Source: Sweltsa coloradensis
Lineage: Eukaryota; Arthropoda; Insecta; Plecoptera; Chloroperlidae
Length of the DNA stretch: 64,000 nt
Direction of reading: 5' to 3'
Assembly (NCBI GenBank): GCA_024449915.1
Contig: JAMZAV010000025.1
Location: forward strand, 808,001-872,000
In this document: piece after piece, positions 34,830 to 47,399 of the stretch
How the letters are laid out: every line of letters starts with the position of its first letter
Numbering within the stretch: position 1 is the first letter of the stretch
Made by a program: the position numbers and the translations under genes
The notes under the pieces: generated by a model
The model's database searches: none
Told to the model about the DNA's origin: nothing
The model's input: the letters and a program-made list of their open reading frames with translations, nothing else

Positions 34830-37080
34830 GTGTTTTCTTGATCACCCAGTGAATGGTTCGTGCGCGGAGCGACTCTTCAAATACAGCGCGTTCTAAGGCG
34901 ATCCTAGCGCCAGACTAGCTCACTACACCGCTTCACTCTCCTCTCGATAGATGGCGCTTTGCGTCAAGTTACATTTTTTACATTTCAACTTTCAAATGAT
35001 TTTTTTTTTAAATATTAGTGATGGGCGGAAGGATTATTTATTTCATTATGTTAAAATAACTTTTTATACCGATAAAATCCTATTGAACTTGGTGCATGCA
35101 TTTTAAAATTATTTCACACTATATTTAAAATCGAAAGTGTTTATAAATTATTGCTTAGCGAAGATTGTTTGAAAAACTTTACTCGACGCGCCTAGCTTCA
35201 GGCTATATCACAAATCACGTTCATATTCGAATATACTTTATTTATTACAAATATTTAATATTGAATGCGTAATGAGTTTGTAAAATCATAAAAAAAAAAA
35301 CGTGGACGAATGCCATGCGTGGCGCACGGATCCTATAAATAGACATACGTTCTAGTATTGTAACAAAAAGAGATAACCGTTTAACAAATTAATAAGAAGA
35401 CATAATAACTGGGGGGGGGGGGGGCTTATTCATGAACGGCAGCTACTTACTATTGCAATCAATATAAATAACACACGAATTCGCGAGCCCAGTTTCAAAG
35501 CGAATTGACCAAGGGACATGGGTTCGAATTTAGCAAATTTATCTTTCATTTCCAATCGTTTCAATTATCATCGGAGCATAAATAAATAAAGACAGACAGC
35601 CAAACACCATGTGTACTTCCTAAGTATAAAATGAAATGAAATAAAATGAAATGAAATTAGGGCTACGACGAGTGTCATTCTTGACTTTGGTGTTAGTTAT
35701 TACTTTTATTTCTCTAGGAATGAAATAATATTATGTTTTTAAAAACAAGATGCGATGCGGTTACTAACGTGTTCTGTGAGCTTTGTTGTTAGTGGTGGAA
35801 TCACATAACTGTCTGTGTTTTTTATATAAATTTTAATAACAATGATACAAATAATGAATAATACATCTTGTGTATGTCTTTATTTTATATTAAGTTGTTT
35901 TCTACCACAGACAATATTCACCGTAATGTTGGCATTCATGCAATGCATTCAGTGAGGTATCCTTACGATAATGGAGATAGGAAAGAAGTGCGTTCATGTA
36001 TCCTACTCATATTGAATAATATCAAGGATATTTATCTGACACCTGTCCCCGCCAAAATACCGTAAAACTAAAATCCAACTCTATACACTAAACCAGAACC
36101 AAAAAATTCAACGGATTAATAAATAATGAAATTATAATATCAGCCATCACTACCTATAATTATTTACATATCGTACAAAAGTTTTATTAAAATTTGCCTC
36201 TCGGGTAATGTGTTCGGGACAGATAAAAGTTTTGGAAACATTAATATATTTTGTGCTAGCAAAACTTTTATTCTATTTTTAGTAAAAAATTAATTCGAAA
36301 ATGCGGTGCGATTCTGCACGAGTATAATGTGTATGTCGCTATCAGACAGACTGCAACTGCAACTGCGCCTTTTCAGCAACTTTATGATAACAAAAAAGTA
36401 CACTTCGTTTATATTTACACAAGCATAGTGTAGATTTGGAAACAGAAAAAACAAAAACATTTTTTTAAATATGATACGTCAATACCAAAAATATGTATCA
36501 TTAATTTTAAAATTCTGCACAAAAACTGTCATGGACACCTTACCCCTTTCAGATATAGAGTCTATGCTATGTAGAACTAGCTCTTCAATCCTGTATTCAT
36601 CTTTAGTGTAAGGAATACTTTATTATTAGCCACAACTCACTCCAGACTGGCATATATAAAATATGCTTGTCAATTAATAAGGTTCTACAATAAGTCAAGA
36701 GTATGCTATAAGCCGCTATCGCTTCGTAAATGTTCACTCTATATCCACGACTAGGCTTGAATGAAAATAGGCTGCCCATTGAAAGATAAAGAAAGGCTTA
36801 GAACTCGGCTACATAAAAGTCAGTGTTTATAGGCCACCTGTTATAAGACTGCGTCTGTATATAGCTGTGTTAGACTGAGGAGCTATTCTTCTGATTCTAC
36901 CACTAAAAGGGGGAGCGCCAAGTAGGCCCTACATTATAGGGTTATACCACAGCCAAGTGCAGTCAGTAACTTTCAAGCTTTTTACAACTTTATTGAATAG
37001 CTGGGGCTTGATATTGAAATAAATTAAAACTAGATAAGTGTAAAGTTCGCGCGTTACACACGGTAATAATGTGGGATATC
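34830..37080. other. Non-coding stretch
   Basis: Contains a G14 tract at 35411-35424 and a GC-richer patch at 34.85-34.97 kb with scattered CpGs. No gene supported. Confidence 0.4.
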
Positions 37081-37084
37081 GTTG

Positions 37085-37185
37085 ATTCTATTCCAGCCTC
37101 CGACAATCCTAACTGAAGTGTTCTCCTTAAATGCTGGGAATTCCTATAAAATAGCCCTTAGGTGAAGATCCGTGCATTTCGCCAA
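37085..37185 (+). repeat. SINE relic
   Basis: CCGACAATCCTAACTGAAG matches the SINE core, followed by TGTTCTCCTTAAATGCTGGGAATT and CCCTTAGGTGAAG, which correspond to later blocks of the family in shortened form. Confidence 0.4.
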
Positions 37186-37189
37186 ATTA

Positions 37190-38650
37190 CGACTAAGAAA
37201 ATGTGTACATTTGTACAACATTTGTCAACATATCGACCTACGCCTGTCGAACAAATGGTTGCCCAGTTTCATGTAATAAAATAAATAAGATATTTTAAGT
37301 CTTCAGTAGCTATTGAATATGCTAGATATGCGAAATACAATTTTAAAAGCAAAAACAAGTTTCACAGTAAAGTCATTAATGGCTGAACTAACGTTTTGCA
37401 ATTGTTGTTAGAACCATGGAACTATAAAAATAAACATCAGTTGTAACTTGTAAGTTGTGTGGAAGAATAGACAGAGTTCAAGTGCACAGTACTCGCATGT
37501 TGTCTTAATATTTCAAAGGTATTTATTATAATTTCCCTCTCGAATACAGGTATACGTGTTATGGGTTGAATGTAGCCTCTGTAATGGTGGACATAACGCA
37601 ATAGCTTTGAGACGAATGCATTTTGGTGTGGTCTGATTAAGGTGCTCTTAAATTGACCATCACGCGATGAAGCCAATGCTCCATGTATGTAAGCCTAGGA
37701 GGCTTGGCCACCTTGCCCTTGGGCTAAACAACTAACGCTTATTCTCGAGAAAGCAATAATTATTGTTCATTTAACATGCTAAGATAGGGTTGGTCGGAAT
37801 CGCTAGCTTGGATATTTTAATAGCTGCTATCCAGAACTTCGGACGCTTTTCTCAACGAACATTCAACGTTCTACCATTGAATATTTAGACGTATCTTATC
37901 ATTAATCCTTCACATTGAAAAACGAATTAAATTACATTAATTTGGAAATAATTAAAGCCAATGAAACAGGTAAGGTCATGTGTTTATGTTGGCATAAAAG
38001 TACAACCAACCAACGCTCGAAAATAATAAAAGAACTGTTACAAAAGTTGCGAAAATCCGCATCGAATTGGTTGGAATTTCATTAAACACTTTTTATTAAA
38101 TCCTATAAAGAAAGGCAGATGTTGTATTGTTGTTTTATTTTGTCTGACGTCTCTATTAATAGAGTGAGACTATTGGAAACGTCATGCGACTACGATACAT
38201 GAGGATGTGAGACATATAATATGTATAATTATGTAATATAATGTGGTAAATAGCCGCAACAGGATGTGCGCGAGTCGAGACACTGGCGGCGTGTCATGTG
38301 ACTATAGGGAGCTAATCGTTCCTAATTTGTGTGGCGATCCCTAAACATCCAGGGTGACTTCCGCTCCTGTTATGGTCGTCGTATACCCTCCCTTTGGAGC
38401 CCACTTCATTTACAGACGAAGATAATTATCTATTAACTACTAAATTATTGAAAGAGGTAGCCCAGACAGTAGGCCTACATGGGTATTGTACAAAACAATT
38501 TATCATACCGTGATTAATCTCAATTTTTGCAAACATTGGGCATAGGCCTACAATACAAACTTACTCTCCAGTACCAAATAACACAAATTTATTTTGAAAA
38601 TATGTTTTAAATAATATGAATAATTGCCAACATATATTATAACAACTTAA
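37190..38650. other. Non-coding stretch
   Basis: AT-rich with a CpG-bearing section at 38.26-38.40 kb. No coding frame or motif combination that I can support. Confidence 0.4.
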
Positions 38651-38852
38651 ATTAAATTACCATTCAAAATGCAAAATAACCAAAATTGTAATAAATAATG
38701 AATGCTTGAACGTTATTATAGCAGATAGCTTATCTGCTTCCACGTTATCAAAAAGCATAACCCGAGCACAAAATTGTCTAATTGTCAAATTTGAGTTATC
38801 TTCTGTTTCGTTGGGTAGTTTTTGAGTATCAGTAACCGAGATACCGGTCAAG

Positions 38853-38916
38853 GCGTACCTCGTACCCGCCCGTGCGTACCGGGTACCGGCGTCAGCGTAC
38901 CGGGTACCTGCTTCGC
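38853..38916. repeat. 21-bp tandem repeat, three units
   Basis: GCGTACC starts at 38853, 38874 and 38895, an exact 21-bp period. Because 21 is divisible by three, the minus strand keeps an open frame (38657-39028, 123 codons) in which the unit encodes AGTRYA plus one variable residue. I recognise no domain in that frame and it lacks splice support, so a chance frame across a GC-rich minisatellite is the simpler reading. Confidence 0.8.
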
Positions 38917-39029
38917 ACGCAGATCCTTCCCTTCTTTCCCCGGCTATCAGGGGTTGAAACGGTGGGAGCGGTCTACACTGTATTAACATTGTCCCTTGAT
39001 TGATAGCCACGACAATAGAAGGAGACACT

Positions 39030-40845
39030 GTATATTGATTTCATGCTAATCTGTTCCTCGATTATAACTATATCTCCACTGCATCGGGCAGCTACAACCA
39101 AGGATGTCTGCAGGGGAAGTGGGACTAAGCACCCCTCCCCTACCCCACCCTCACCCTCTCCACCCTAAGAGGTGTGCATATTTGTTTTAACAGTTATTAA
39201 TTATAGGGCGTGAGACAATCGCCATCTAGTACCAAAATAAATGTTTATTCGTTATTCGCATGCATTCTATAATACATTTTCTAGAGAAAAGGTATATGCT
39301 ACTGTACTTATCTTTACACCTGGTTGTGGTCTAGGGCCGTATACGTTAAAATAGCAGCTACATTAATTATTATTGTATAATATGACTGGCGAAATGAGTA
39401 CCTTTCTATTTTGTTGAATAAAATTGATGATTTTCGGTTAATATTTCATTAACCGGAACATTTTGTACCACATAGTGGTCAGGTATAACATCAGGTTGCA
39501 TCAGGTTGTTCAGTTCTTTATTATTTTTTAGCCTTGGTTAGAGTTTGATGTGAACATATAAACACATTGCATTATTTGTTTCATTTGCTTAAATTATTTA
39601 TACAAATATAGCATTCTTAATTACGGATCTTTGCTAATACTTTCTTCAGAGAGCATTATTCGAGTTAAAGTTAATTCAAATGTTTATTAATATCGTATTA
39701 AAATACCAGTTATAACGGCGATACTCTCTTTTCTTCTACAACAAACCTCGTTTTGACCTGAGAGAAGTTCTTCCGAACAAACAATGTCAGTTCAATATAT
39801 TATATTTTCTAGTATTGCCTGAAGTCTAGAAAATCTCGAAGAAACGATTATTTGACACTAAATTCTCGTCCTGTTATTAACGCTTTTGTTCAGAGAATAT
39901 ATATATCCACACACGCGCATGGTTATGGTTTCGTGTTGTTTTATTGTCATTTAGGTGGCAATTATGTGAGTGTAAACTTGTTTGCTTGACTGGGAAGTGA
40001 ATTACTGGGCTGATCTGAGCTCTGAATCGTCGTAATAACATTGCGTTCGTAGCTACCAAGGCCCTTAGCCTTCGGGAAGGACTACTTGTGGTTTCAGTGA
40101 TCATTCCAGACAAGGTAGTCCAAAGTGCACGGGGTACCTGTAGGAAATATACCTTATTACAATACCATTAACAATAACAATAAAATTAAACATTGATATC
40201 AATAACATTTACGTTAACATTAATGCACAAAATTAAATAATTATTTTTGACTAATTGGATTTGGAAAGTTCAAGTTTTACTAGAGGTATTGTTGCTGGAT
40301 TTGGGACATAATTGGTTTTAATTAGTTCAAATGTTTAATTAATGAATTGTCGTTCATTGTAAATGACTTTTATAAGAAAATACCAAAGAATTTATTTAAG
40401 ACGAAAATAAACAAAATTAATAAGCCCTCTGGATGTGTTACACAATTTGTTTTAATACGTTGAGGTGTATAATGTATTGACGTCGATTGTGAATCAGTTT
40501 TATAAGATAATATCATAGACATTTTTAAAGGTATTACAATTATTCAAAATTAGGTGTCTCTATTACATTCATGTATTTATTTCATTTTATTTATTTTTTA
40601 ATGGGGGGGATTTAAGTAACGTAGCACATTTCGCAGACCTGTGTCGTATTATTAAAAAATGTTTTTAAAAAAATATTTAAAAACTAAAATTTTTGAGTTG
40701 CGTTGCAGGAGCAAAGGCTCTTCGGTTTTTACATGGCAAGTAATCACAAATTACTAGCAAGCTATCTCCAAGAATGTGACATGATTTTGTTTGTCGCCTT
40801 GATGGGCCAAGCCACGCACGCAGCCAGCCAGGTTTTAGCAGAGCA
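39030..40845. other. Non-coding stretch
   Basis: AT-rich. A 78-codon minus-strand frame at 39.88-40.11 kb has a somewhat protein-like composition, but it shows no recognised motif or clear splice sites. Confidence 0.35.
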
Positions 40846-40849
40846 TGGA

Positions 40850-40935
40850 TGTTGTGCGCCGGAAGTAGGGTCTGACGTCATGATTAATCGTTGCCCGTCG
40901 CGTTGTCTTTGTTTCCGGGCGTCGTCAATAGTTTT
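40850..40935. promoter_or_regulatory. CpG-rich ETS + CRE motif pair, candidate promoter
   Basis: A consensus ETS site CCGGAAGT (40859-40866) lies six bases before a full palindromic CRE, TGACGTCA (40873-40880). They sit in a roughly 100-bp pocket with about a dozen CpGs in a CpG-poor region. In animals this pairing is typical of TATA-less promoters of broadly expressed genes. Open frames overlap it on both strands (40.70-41.04 kb plus, 40.93-41.26 kb minus, each about 110 codons), but neither resembles a known protein. The direction of transcription is unknown. Confidence 0.4.
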
Positions 40936-40939
40936 TACC

Positions 40940-43040
40940 ATCAGTCTTCTTTTGTTTTATCACCACCCGATATTTGAAAAGATATGCGTGAAAATATGCC
41001 CCATCAAACGGCAGTCTGATATTTTTATCGAATATTGAAAATACTTCACCAATCTGATTTGGCACCCGTTCTAAACATAGGGTGCCCCATAATAAGGTGT
41101 CTAATATTGCATATTGATGTGTTTTAAAGTGTTTTTGATAATACTTTTTTAGATAGACCAATACATTGATAGAGATGACAAAATATAGCTGCTCGTCAGT
41201 TGGTGCATAGAATTGTTGGAACACTGATTTCAATAACAAATGCACCCGAAGATATTTTTGCATAAAATCAATAAAACGAACTTTTCCTAAATTTTAACAA
41301 TTAATGTAAAAATATTCACCTGTATATTTTTTTACCTAGTCCAGTTTGATGGTTTTGTCACATTTGATATTTAGGGTGTGATAGGTGTTTTCTCACTTTT
41401 TTAACACTTTTTATCAGGATGATTTAATTAGTTGTATTCAACATTTTCTTGTTGTAACTGTTTTGATGAAGTTTTCAATTTAAAGAGACTTTAAAATTTG
41501 ACTAATTTTGAGTTTTGAAATTACGGTATTTGCAGTGATTTGGAAATCATAATTTCGACTGAATAAATTTGTGTTGGGAGAATAATTCTTTTTCGTTGTT
41601 TACTTAAACACAATAAAAACATTTTTTAGTCCGTCCTTGATGTTTGTCGCTGATAACTAGCTGCAGTTGTTTACTGCAAGTCGTGCCAAGATGTTTCGAA
41701 GCGAGCATACCCTGAGCATCTGTCTTTAGCGCCTCCTATGTCAAACGCAGACTCTCACTCAAAGAGTTAAGTCAGAGTGTAAAAAACAAAAGACATTTAA
41801 GAAGATGGAATACAGAGTGAGAGAGAACGATAGCGGCGTGTTCGGTGTTAGGGTGAGGGAGGCGGGGGGGGGGGATAAACGCCTCTTCGAGAGCAGTGCA
41901 CTTCACATGAGATGAGAGTAGCAAGGATGCGCACTACTCAACCTCTGACACTCATAATAATAATTATATTAATGATACATTCAGCAAGGCTAATTTTATT
42001 CAACAAGAGAAAGCTTTATTTTATATCACAAAAACTTGTAATTAGCTATTACTTTAAATATCGTTTAGAGTGGTTCTTTATAGAAAATTCCCTCTAAAGA
42101 TACTGTTAGAACTGAGATGAAAAATTGTTTACGTTATCTATCTCAATCATTTATGTATGCCGTTGTAATAACTGTAATGTTTCATTACTTAACTGCACAG
42201 GAAATCGCATTATAATTTGTAATACGATTGTGATTGGTATAAAAGCCATTATTGTGAAAGATGTCACTGTGTGTAGTATGTAATTCAAGACAGCATTGCC
42301 CTTGCCAATGCTCTATCAACTCTTGAATTCAAATCATGCGCTTCGACCTGTCTTACGTAGGTCATATAAATATTAATTATTTTCAAAATTATTCATCTGA
42401 AAAAACTTGTATGCATTTACAAGTGTGCTGTTACCTATTTTTTGTGTTATATTATGTATTATTCAAAATATGTATTGTGTTAAATGCGTTCTAATTCAGT
42501 TGACTGACAATAGACACAATTATTGTGATTCGTATTTTGCTTTGATTGTCATTAATTAAACGTTGATTGGTGACCTTACACTTGATTGGATTACCACAAC
42601 TAGCTTTTGTGAATTGTTATTTCAGTAATGTGCTCTCATGGAATAAAGAACAAATTGTTCCACCATTGTTTCAAAATTGTCTGCAAGTAAAAACTAGTAT
42701 TGATGCATAAACAATTGCATGAACAGGCGTGTGCGGCATTTAAGTATCATTATGGAGAATTGTTAATAATCGATTAACGAAAACGCTTATGTATTTTGAT
42801 ATTGTTTTCTTTTTTAGTTTTTGGCAGATTCCCAAATCTTTAAAATCAATATGTTTATTATTATCTACAAACTTTTTCAGAGAAAATTGTTGTGGAAAGA
42901 GTCTACAAAGAGAGTGTTCTCTCTTCTTGAATAACTGTCAAATTTTTTTACATGTTTGACTCAATAGGTTGACGAGAAAAAGATAATTGCTGAAAAACAC
43001 TCAATAATATTTAACTAAATGTATTTGGTGTAATTTGCTC
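40940..43040. other. Non-coding stretch
   Basis: AT-rich, with a G11 tract at 41864-41874 in a purine-rich patch. No gene supported apart from the candidate exon that follows. Confidence 0.4.
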
Positions 43041-43045
43041 TCTAG

Positions 43046-43105
43046 GTTCTATCTTCGGTGAATGTTGAAAGTGAGGATGATCAACCACACACATTGGCTG
43101 ATTAA
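43046..43105 (+). CDS. Possible terminal coding exon, product unknown
   Basis: A good acceptor (TAATTTGCTCTCTAG at 43031-43045) is followed by 20 codons that end in VNVESEDDQPHTLAD and a TAA stop at 43103-43105. An AATAAA at 43508-43513 could serve as polyadenylation signal for a 3' UTR of about 400 nt. The acidic, hydrophilic tail has protein-like composition, but 20 codons are too few to exclude chance. No preceding exon was identified. A function cannot be assigned. Confidence 0.2.
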   Translation, partial: VLSSVNVESEDDQPHTLAD

Positions 43106-43109
43106 ACTA

Positions 43110-46100
43110 CAGTGCACAGTGGCAGACGAGAGCGATGCAAAATAATACCATTCTCCTTACAATCGATTAGCATTTCGTCGCTAGGATTGCCCGTTAGTTT
43201 TCTTGCTCGTCGTAAGAAGTTTTTGTGTGGAGAGTTTACACCTACCACTTTGAACCTGGGCTGCGCATTGTGTGCTGGAATACTTGCTTGCGGTCTTGTT
43301 AAAGCTTGTTATGGTTGAGAAACTACGTTGATAACCACGGTTAACTTGGTGGTTAGCACTGTTGATTGTGGTTAATATTTAATTGCATTCGATATCACAT
43401 GGAATTCCTGCATGCAAAGGCTATACAAAACCCCATGTATACGACATCCGTTGAAATCATTTTTATAATAATTCCTAAAATCATATTGAATGGGTAATTT
43501 AGGGTCAAATAAAGATCCAATGTCAATTTAAATAATGTGTCATTATTTAGAATTTACCTTCTTAAACATCTTAATCACAGGGTCTAATATTTTATCAACA
43601 ACTATACAAGACATTATTTTTCAAGTCTACGTTGTTTTGAATTTTTTTATGATTATAACAACTGTCACAAATATATAATCCTTTTGACAATGAAAGAATC
43701 AAATTTAAATGTCCTTCATTCCCACACATTGATCGTTGCATATGTGTTGTAGAAGAAAGTGTCGAATTAATTTAACTAAACCGTTTACTGATTTTCGTAT
43801 AGCTCGATAACTTCAGTCTAGTACTGCAAGTCATAAGTAAACACTAGAAGGTCTAAATTATTGAAAAACAACCTCATATTGTGTGTGCGATAAGAAGTGA
43901 TCTATCTAAATTCTGAACTACAGTGTTATAATATTGTAAATGTATAATACGAGCTATACAGCGAAGACTAATTCCCAAAACGAACACAGGACAGCCTGCC
44001 CCGCATGTTGGGCTTCGTCGGAATGGAAATGTATACGATTGGATTTCATTGCATCTCAAATTCTGAGAATCACATTTCTTAAAAATAGAATACGAATTTG
44101 TTCCTCATCAATAAAATATATATAATAATTTAACTGTTTGAATATGCAAGGAAAACTCAAAACAACGTTTGCCACAATACTGTAGTTGGCCATACTATCA
44201 ATAATTACCAGCTTTGTCGTGTGTGTGAAGTTTTAGAATACTTATTATGAATTGAAAAACTATTAATACCATGATTGCGATTAATCTTTCACTATATTCC
44301 AAGGAGAAGGATTTACAAAGTAGAAACAATTTTCAGATTTTTTTTAGTTGATCCTGATGTTGTATTTATTTATTTATTTATTTATTTGTTAACAATTAAA
44401 ACGCCAATAACGGAGTTCGTCTGTCTGTGCGTGTGTCACGTCTCGCATTAACACCGAACATAAACTTCGACTGACGCCATGTTTGTCGACATTGCCATTC
44501 AACAATGATGATACGTATAATGTTTTAGATGACACTTGGGCTCAGGAGGCGGGACTATCACCATCAAGAGAGGAACGCTCTTTCAACCCGGCACCTCCAC
44601 CAAAATATGTTTTTGACAACCTGTTAACTAAGTAGCTTCGCTCCCTAATTTGGTGACTCCCGTACTAGTGTTTCTGTTAAACACGGTCACTTATGATATT
44701 CCATTTTCCGTTTCGTGATCCAGTAATTACATTTTAAAAAGTATTTGGATTCACAATTTATCAGTGGATCAACGACCTCTTGTAAAAAGCACTTTTTATT
44801 TCATAAATATATAAAAAAGAAGCTGATATTTTTTTACAACAAGGTCGTGGTTTTTATTGTTAGTAGATCGAATGAGGAGGGAAGGCCTCTTAGATAACAA
44901 GACGATATGGCTCGTGTATGTCGAGTAACATTCAACTCAAAGATATTGACCAATTGAAAAGTATTGGTTGTAAGTAAAAAACATAATTGACCAAGGATAG
45001 GATGCAGCAAATAATGTAGGATTGTAATGAACACAAACAATTTTAATTACTTTACGAAGGGCAACGCAGTTTTTATTTAAGGAGTTATCCGCTCATAGGA
45101 TTTGTATTTGTTTGTATTATTTACATTTGTTGTGAATAATAGTGTTAATATTTTTTTATGGTTCTATGGTGAAGGCACTTGTATTTTTATGTAGACCTTG
45201 GGCATATTAAATTACGCATCGCTCTTCGTTTCGATGTACTAAGAACCTTGTGCATTAACATGAAATTATTATGAATTAAATATAATGTTTTAAATATGCA
45301 GTTAATTAATGTTATTTTACTCTACAAATATTATATTTGCTTTTATTATAAATTGTATAAAAATATTCTTGATTGTAGACCACGTTCATAAATAAAGAGC
45401 TAAACAGTTGAATTATTAATTATTAATCTTTTTATTATGTACGTAATCGACACTCAAGAACTTTTTCTATTATATCATTCGACCATGAAGTCCTTCACAA
45501 ATACATTATATTACATATTATGTAGATATATTCTTGTGCAGTTACGTTTGCAGATACGTATATGTTATTCTTTGTATATGGTGGTCCTGCAAGTGTTTGT
45601 TAGCGTATTGGTACAGTTTTTTCTCTATTCTGCTAATAGCTCTAAGATATGAATGAGAATGGGCGTGTTTTGAGTGTCAACTTTTATCGCATTTAATACT
45701 AGTCCACGTGTGGCGAGATACCATGTATAGTTTGATAATATGTATGAAGTACTCGAGTGTGGCGTAGCAAGACAAGACAAGACACCATTATCTGCTGCCA
45801 CGAGCTGTCTGATCGAGTCGTATGTTCCATTGCACTCGTGTGTGCGTGCGTGCGTGACCTGGCCGCCATTCACCATCGTAATCTTAGTATTATTATATTA
45901 TTCATAGTTATAATTGATAATATATTCACAATATACGTATGTCGTGGTTGATTAACGTAATAATAGATAGAGCTAGCGATGAGGCGGTAACGCAATTTTG
46001 ATTTAAATTTAATTTATAAATTGACATATATTTTAGGGTTTAGATTTGTAACGTTACAACTTGTTAACCATTTAAAAGTTAATGAATTTATAATTGTAAA

Positions 46101-46165
46101 GATAAACATCTTGTAAATTTCTAAATATCCATGACAAATATAATCCCCCGAAAAGATAGTGGACA
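43110..46165. other. Non-coding stretch
   Basis: No gene supported. Includes a TTTA array near 44.36 kb, GTGCGTGCGTGCGTG near 45.84 kb next to GGCCGCCATTCACC (a YY1/Pho-like core), and otherwise AT-rich sequence. Confidence 0.4.
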
Positions 46166-46169
46166 CGAA

Positions 46170-46345
46170 CAAAAAGTTCCAATTCGCGACCCTGATTCTG
46201 GAAGTCCCGGGTTCAAATCTCGTTGCTGAGACTGGCAATCCTGACTGAATGTTTTCCCCGTGGTTTTCCGCAGTAGCAAGGGATTGACTCCGCTTAAATA
46301 TACCTATGTAGTCATAAGCACCTAAAGAAAGGATAATTGAATAAA
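46170..46345 (+). repeat. tRNA-derived SINE, plus strand
   Basis: B-box-like CGGGTTCAAATCTC, then ACTGGCAATCCTGACTGAAT, TTTTCCCCGTGGTTTTCCGC, AGGGATTGACTCC and AAGCACCTAAAGAAAGG, all in family order. The A-box region before it is decayed. It is embedded in a 143-codon minus-strand frame that is an artefact. Confidence 0.65.
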
Positions 46346-46349
46346 GAAT

Positions 46350-46960
46350 GATAATTTCTTTGAAATATATACAAGGAAACACGAGGATCGTACTATGAGG
46401 CAGAAATCTTAATTTAAGATGAGCCCCCTCCCCCCCCCCTCCCATTATACGTCGGCCATCTTCAATTTAATCGTGTTACCCAAAAATTGCCCTACGCCAC
46501 ACATGAATAAAATCATATGTGCGCATGTGCGCATAGTAGACATTACACACATCCATTAGCTTACTACAGGTCATAATAATATCCACTTATATTAATAACT
46601 TTACTTTTGTAATTTTCTTTATCGCTTAATACCCTAATAATTGATATAAGAACCTTTTACCGCCCTCTACCTAATACAATAATTCTTAAACTCTCAACGA
46701 CGATCGTCCAGTTACCATTTTCTTCACTGTTAATAAATCATTTAAATTTATCGTAAACCTTAGAATACACTGGACTTGTATCAAGTCGGTCGAGTTGCGC
46801 TAATACCCCAGCACGTGTAAAACACTCATTAAAATAAAATAACTGGCGATTTTAGAAGAAATTCACGACGGGAACTTACAACTGGAACCTAGTTTAGTTA
46901 AAGCCTTAAAGCCAAATATTTAATCTATCAATTAATTCTCTCCCATTACACATCAATGGA
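46350..46960. other. Non-coding stretch
   Basis: AT-rich, with a C10 tract (46430-46439) and GTCGGCCATCTTCAA (46453-46467), a YY1-like core without other promoter evidence. Confidence 0.35.
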
Positions 46961-46964
46961 CGAC

Positions 46965-47392
46965 TTTGACAACCTCCGTACGCAACAGTGCATAATTGAA
47001 TTGAAGTGATAATAAATGGAAATAAAGAAGTAATAAGTGACGGCTGGTGTGCCACAAGGTAGCATTTTTAGGCCATTAATGTTCTCACCGTGTACAAGAA
47101 TTACATTTGAAAATCACTCTCTTATTTCCACCATATTACTTGTACGCCGACTACACTAAAATTTGCATACACGTTTTTCCCCTTAATAATTAATCAAGTG
47201 ATTGGAATGATAAATAAAGATCTGCAATCAATAGCCCCATGGGCAACTAAAGGCTGCATGCAAATAAACTCCAATAAATCTCGAAACAATTATTTAAAGG
47301 CAGCCAAACTTTTAGCAAAACTCGACCACAAGTTTGAACACGATGCTGCTCTTCTTGACCTGACCTGGACAGAACATATAAAACACTAGAAC
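46965..47392 (+). pseudogene. Degenerate non-LTR retrotransposon reverse transcriptase
   Basis: Three collinear pieces of the RT fingers and palm lie in three different frames. First, IINGNKEVIS and then AGVPQGSIFRPLMF (47043 onward) correspond to the conserved GVPQGS.(L)GP.LF block. Next, LYADYTKI (47140 onward) matches the YADD catalytic box, with the second Asp changed to Tyr. Last, MINKDLQSIAPWATKGCMQI and NSNKS (47207 onward) match the following helix and NP.K(S/T) segment of CR1/Jockey-type enzymes. At least two frameshifts and the lost catalytic Asp make it dead. Both ends are missing. It is more decayed than the fragment at 34.3 kb. Confidence 0.8.
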
Positions 47393-47399
47393 TAGAAAT

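Noticed and set aside
40703..41263. Two overlapping frames of about 110 codons on opposite strands
   Set aside because: Neither resembles a known protein, and their overlap means at most one could be real. The CpG and motif content is better explained by a regulatory region.
46014..46445. 143-codon minus-strand frame, longest but one in the window
   Set aside because: It runs antisense through a SINE and a poly-C tract, with no splice signals or family resemblance.
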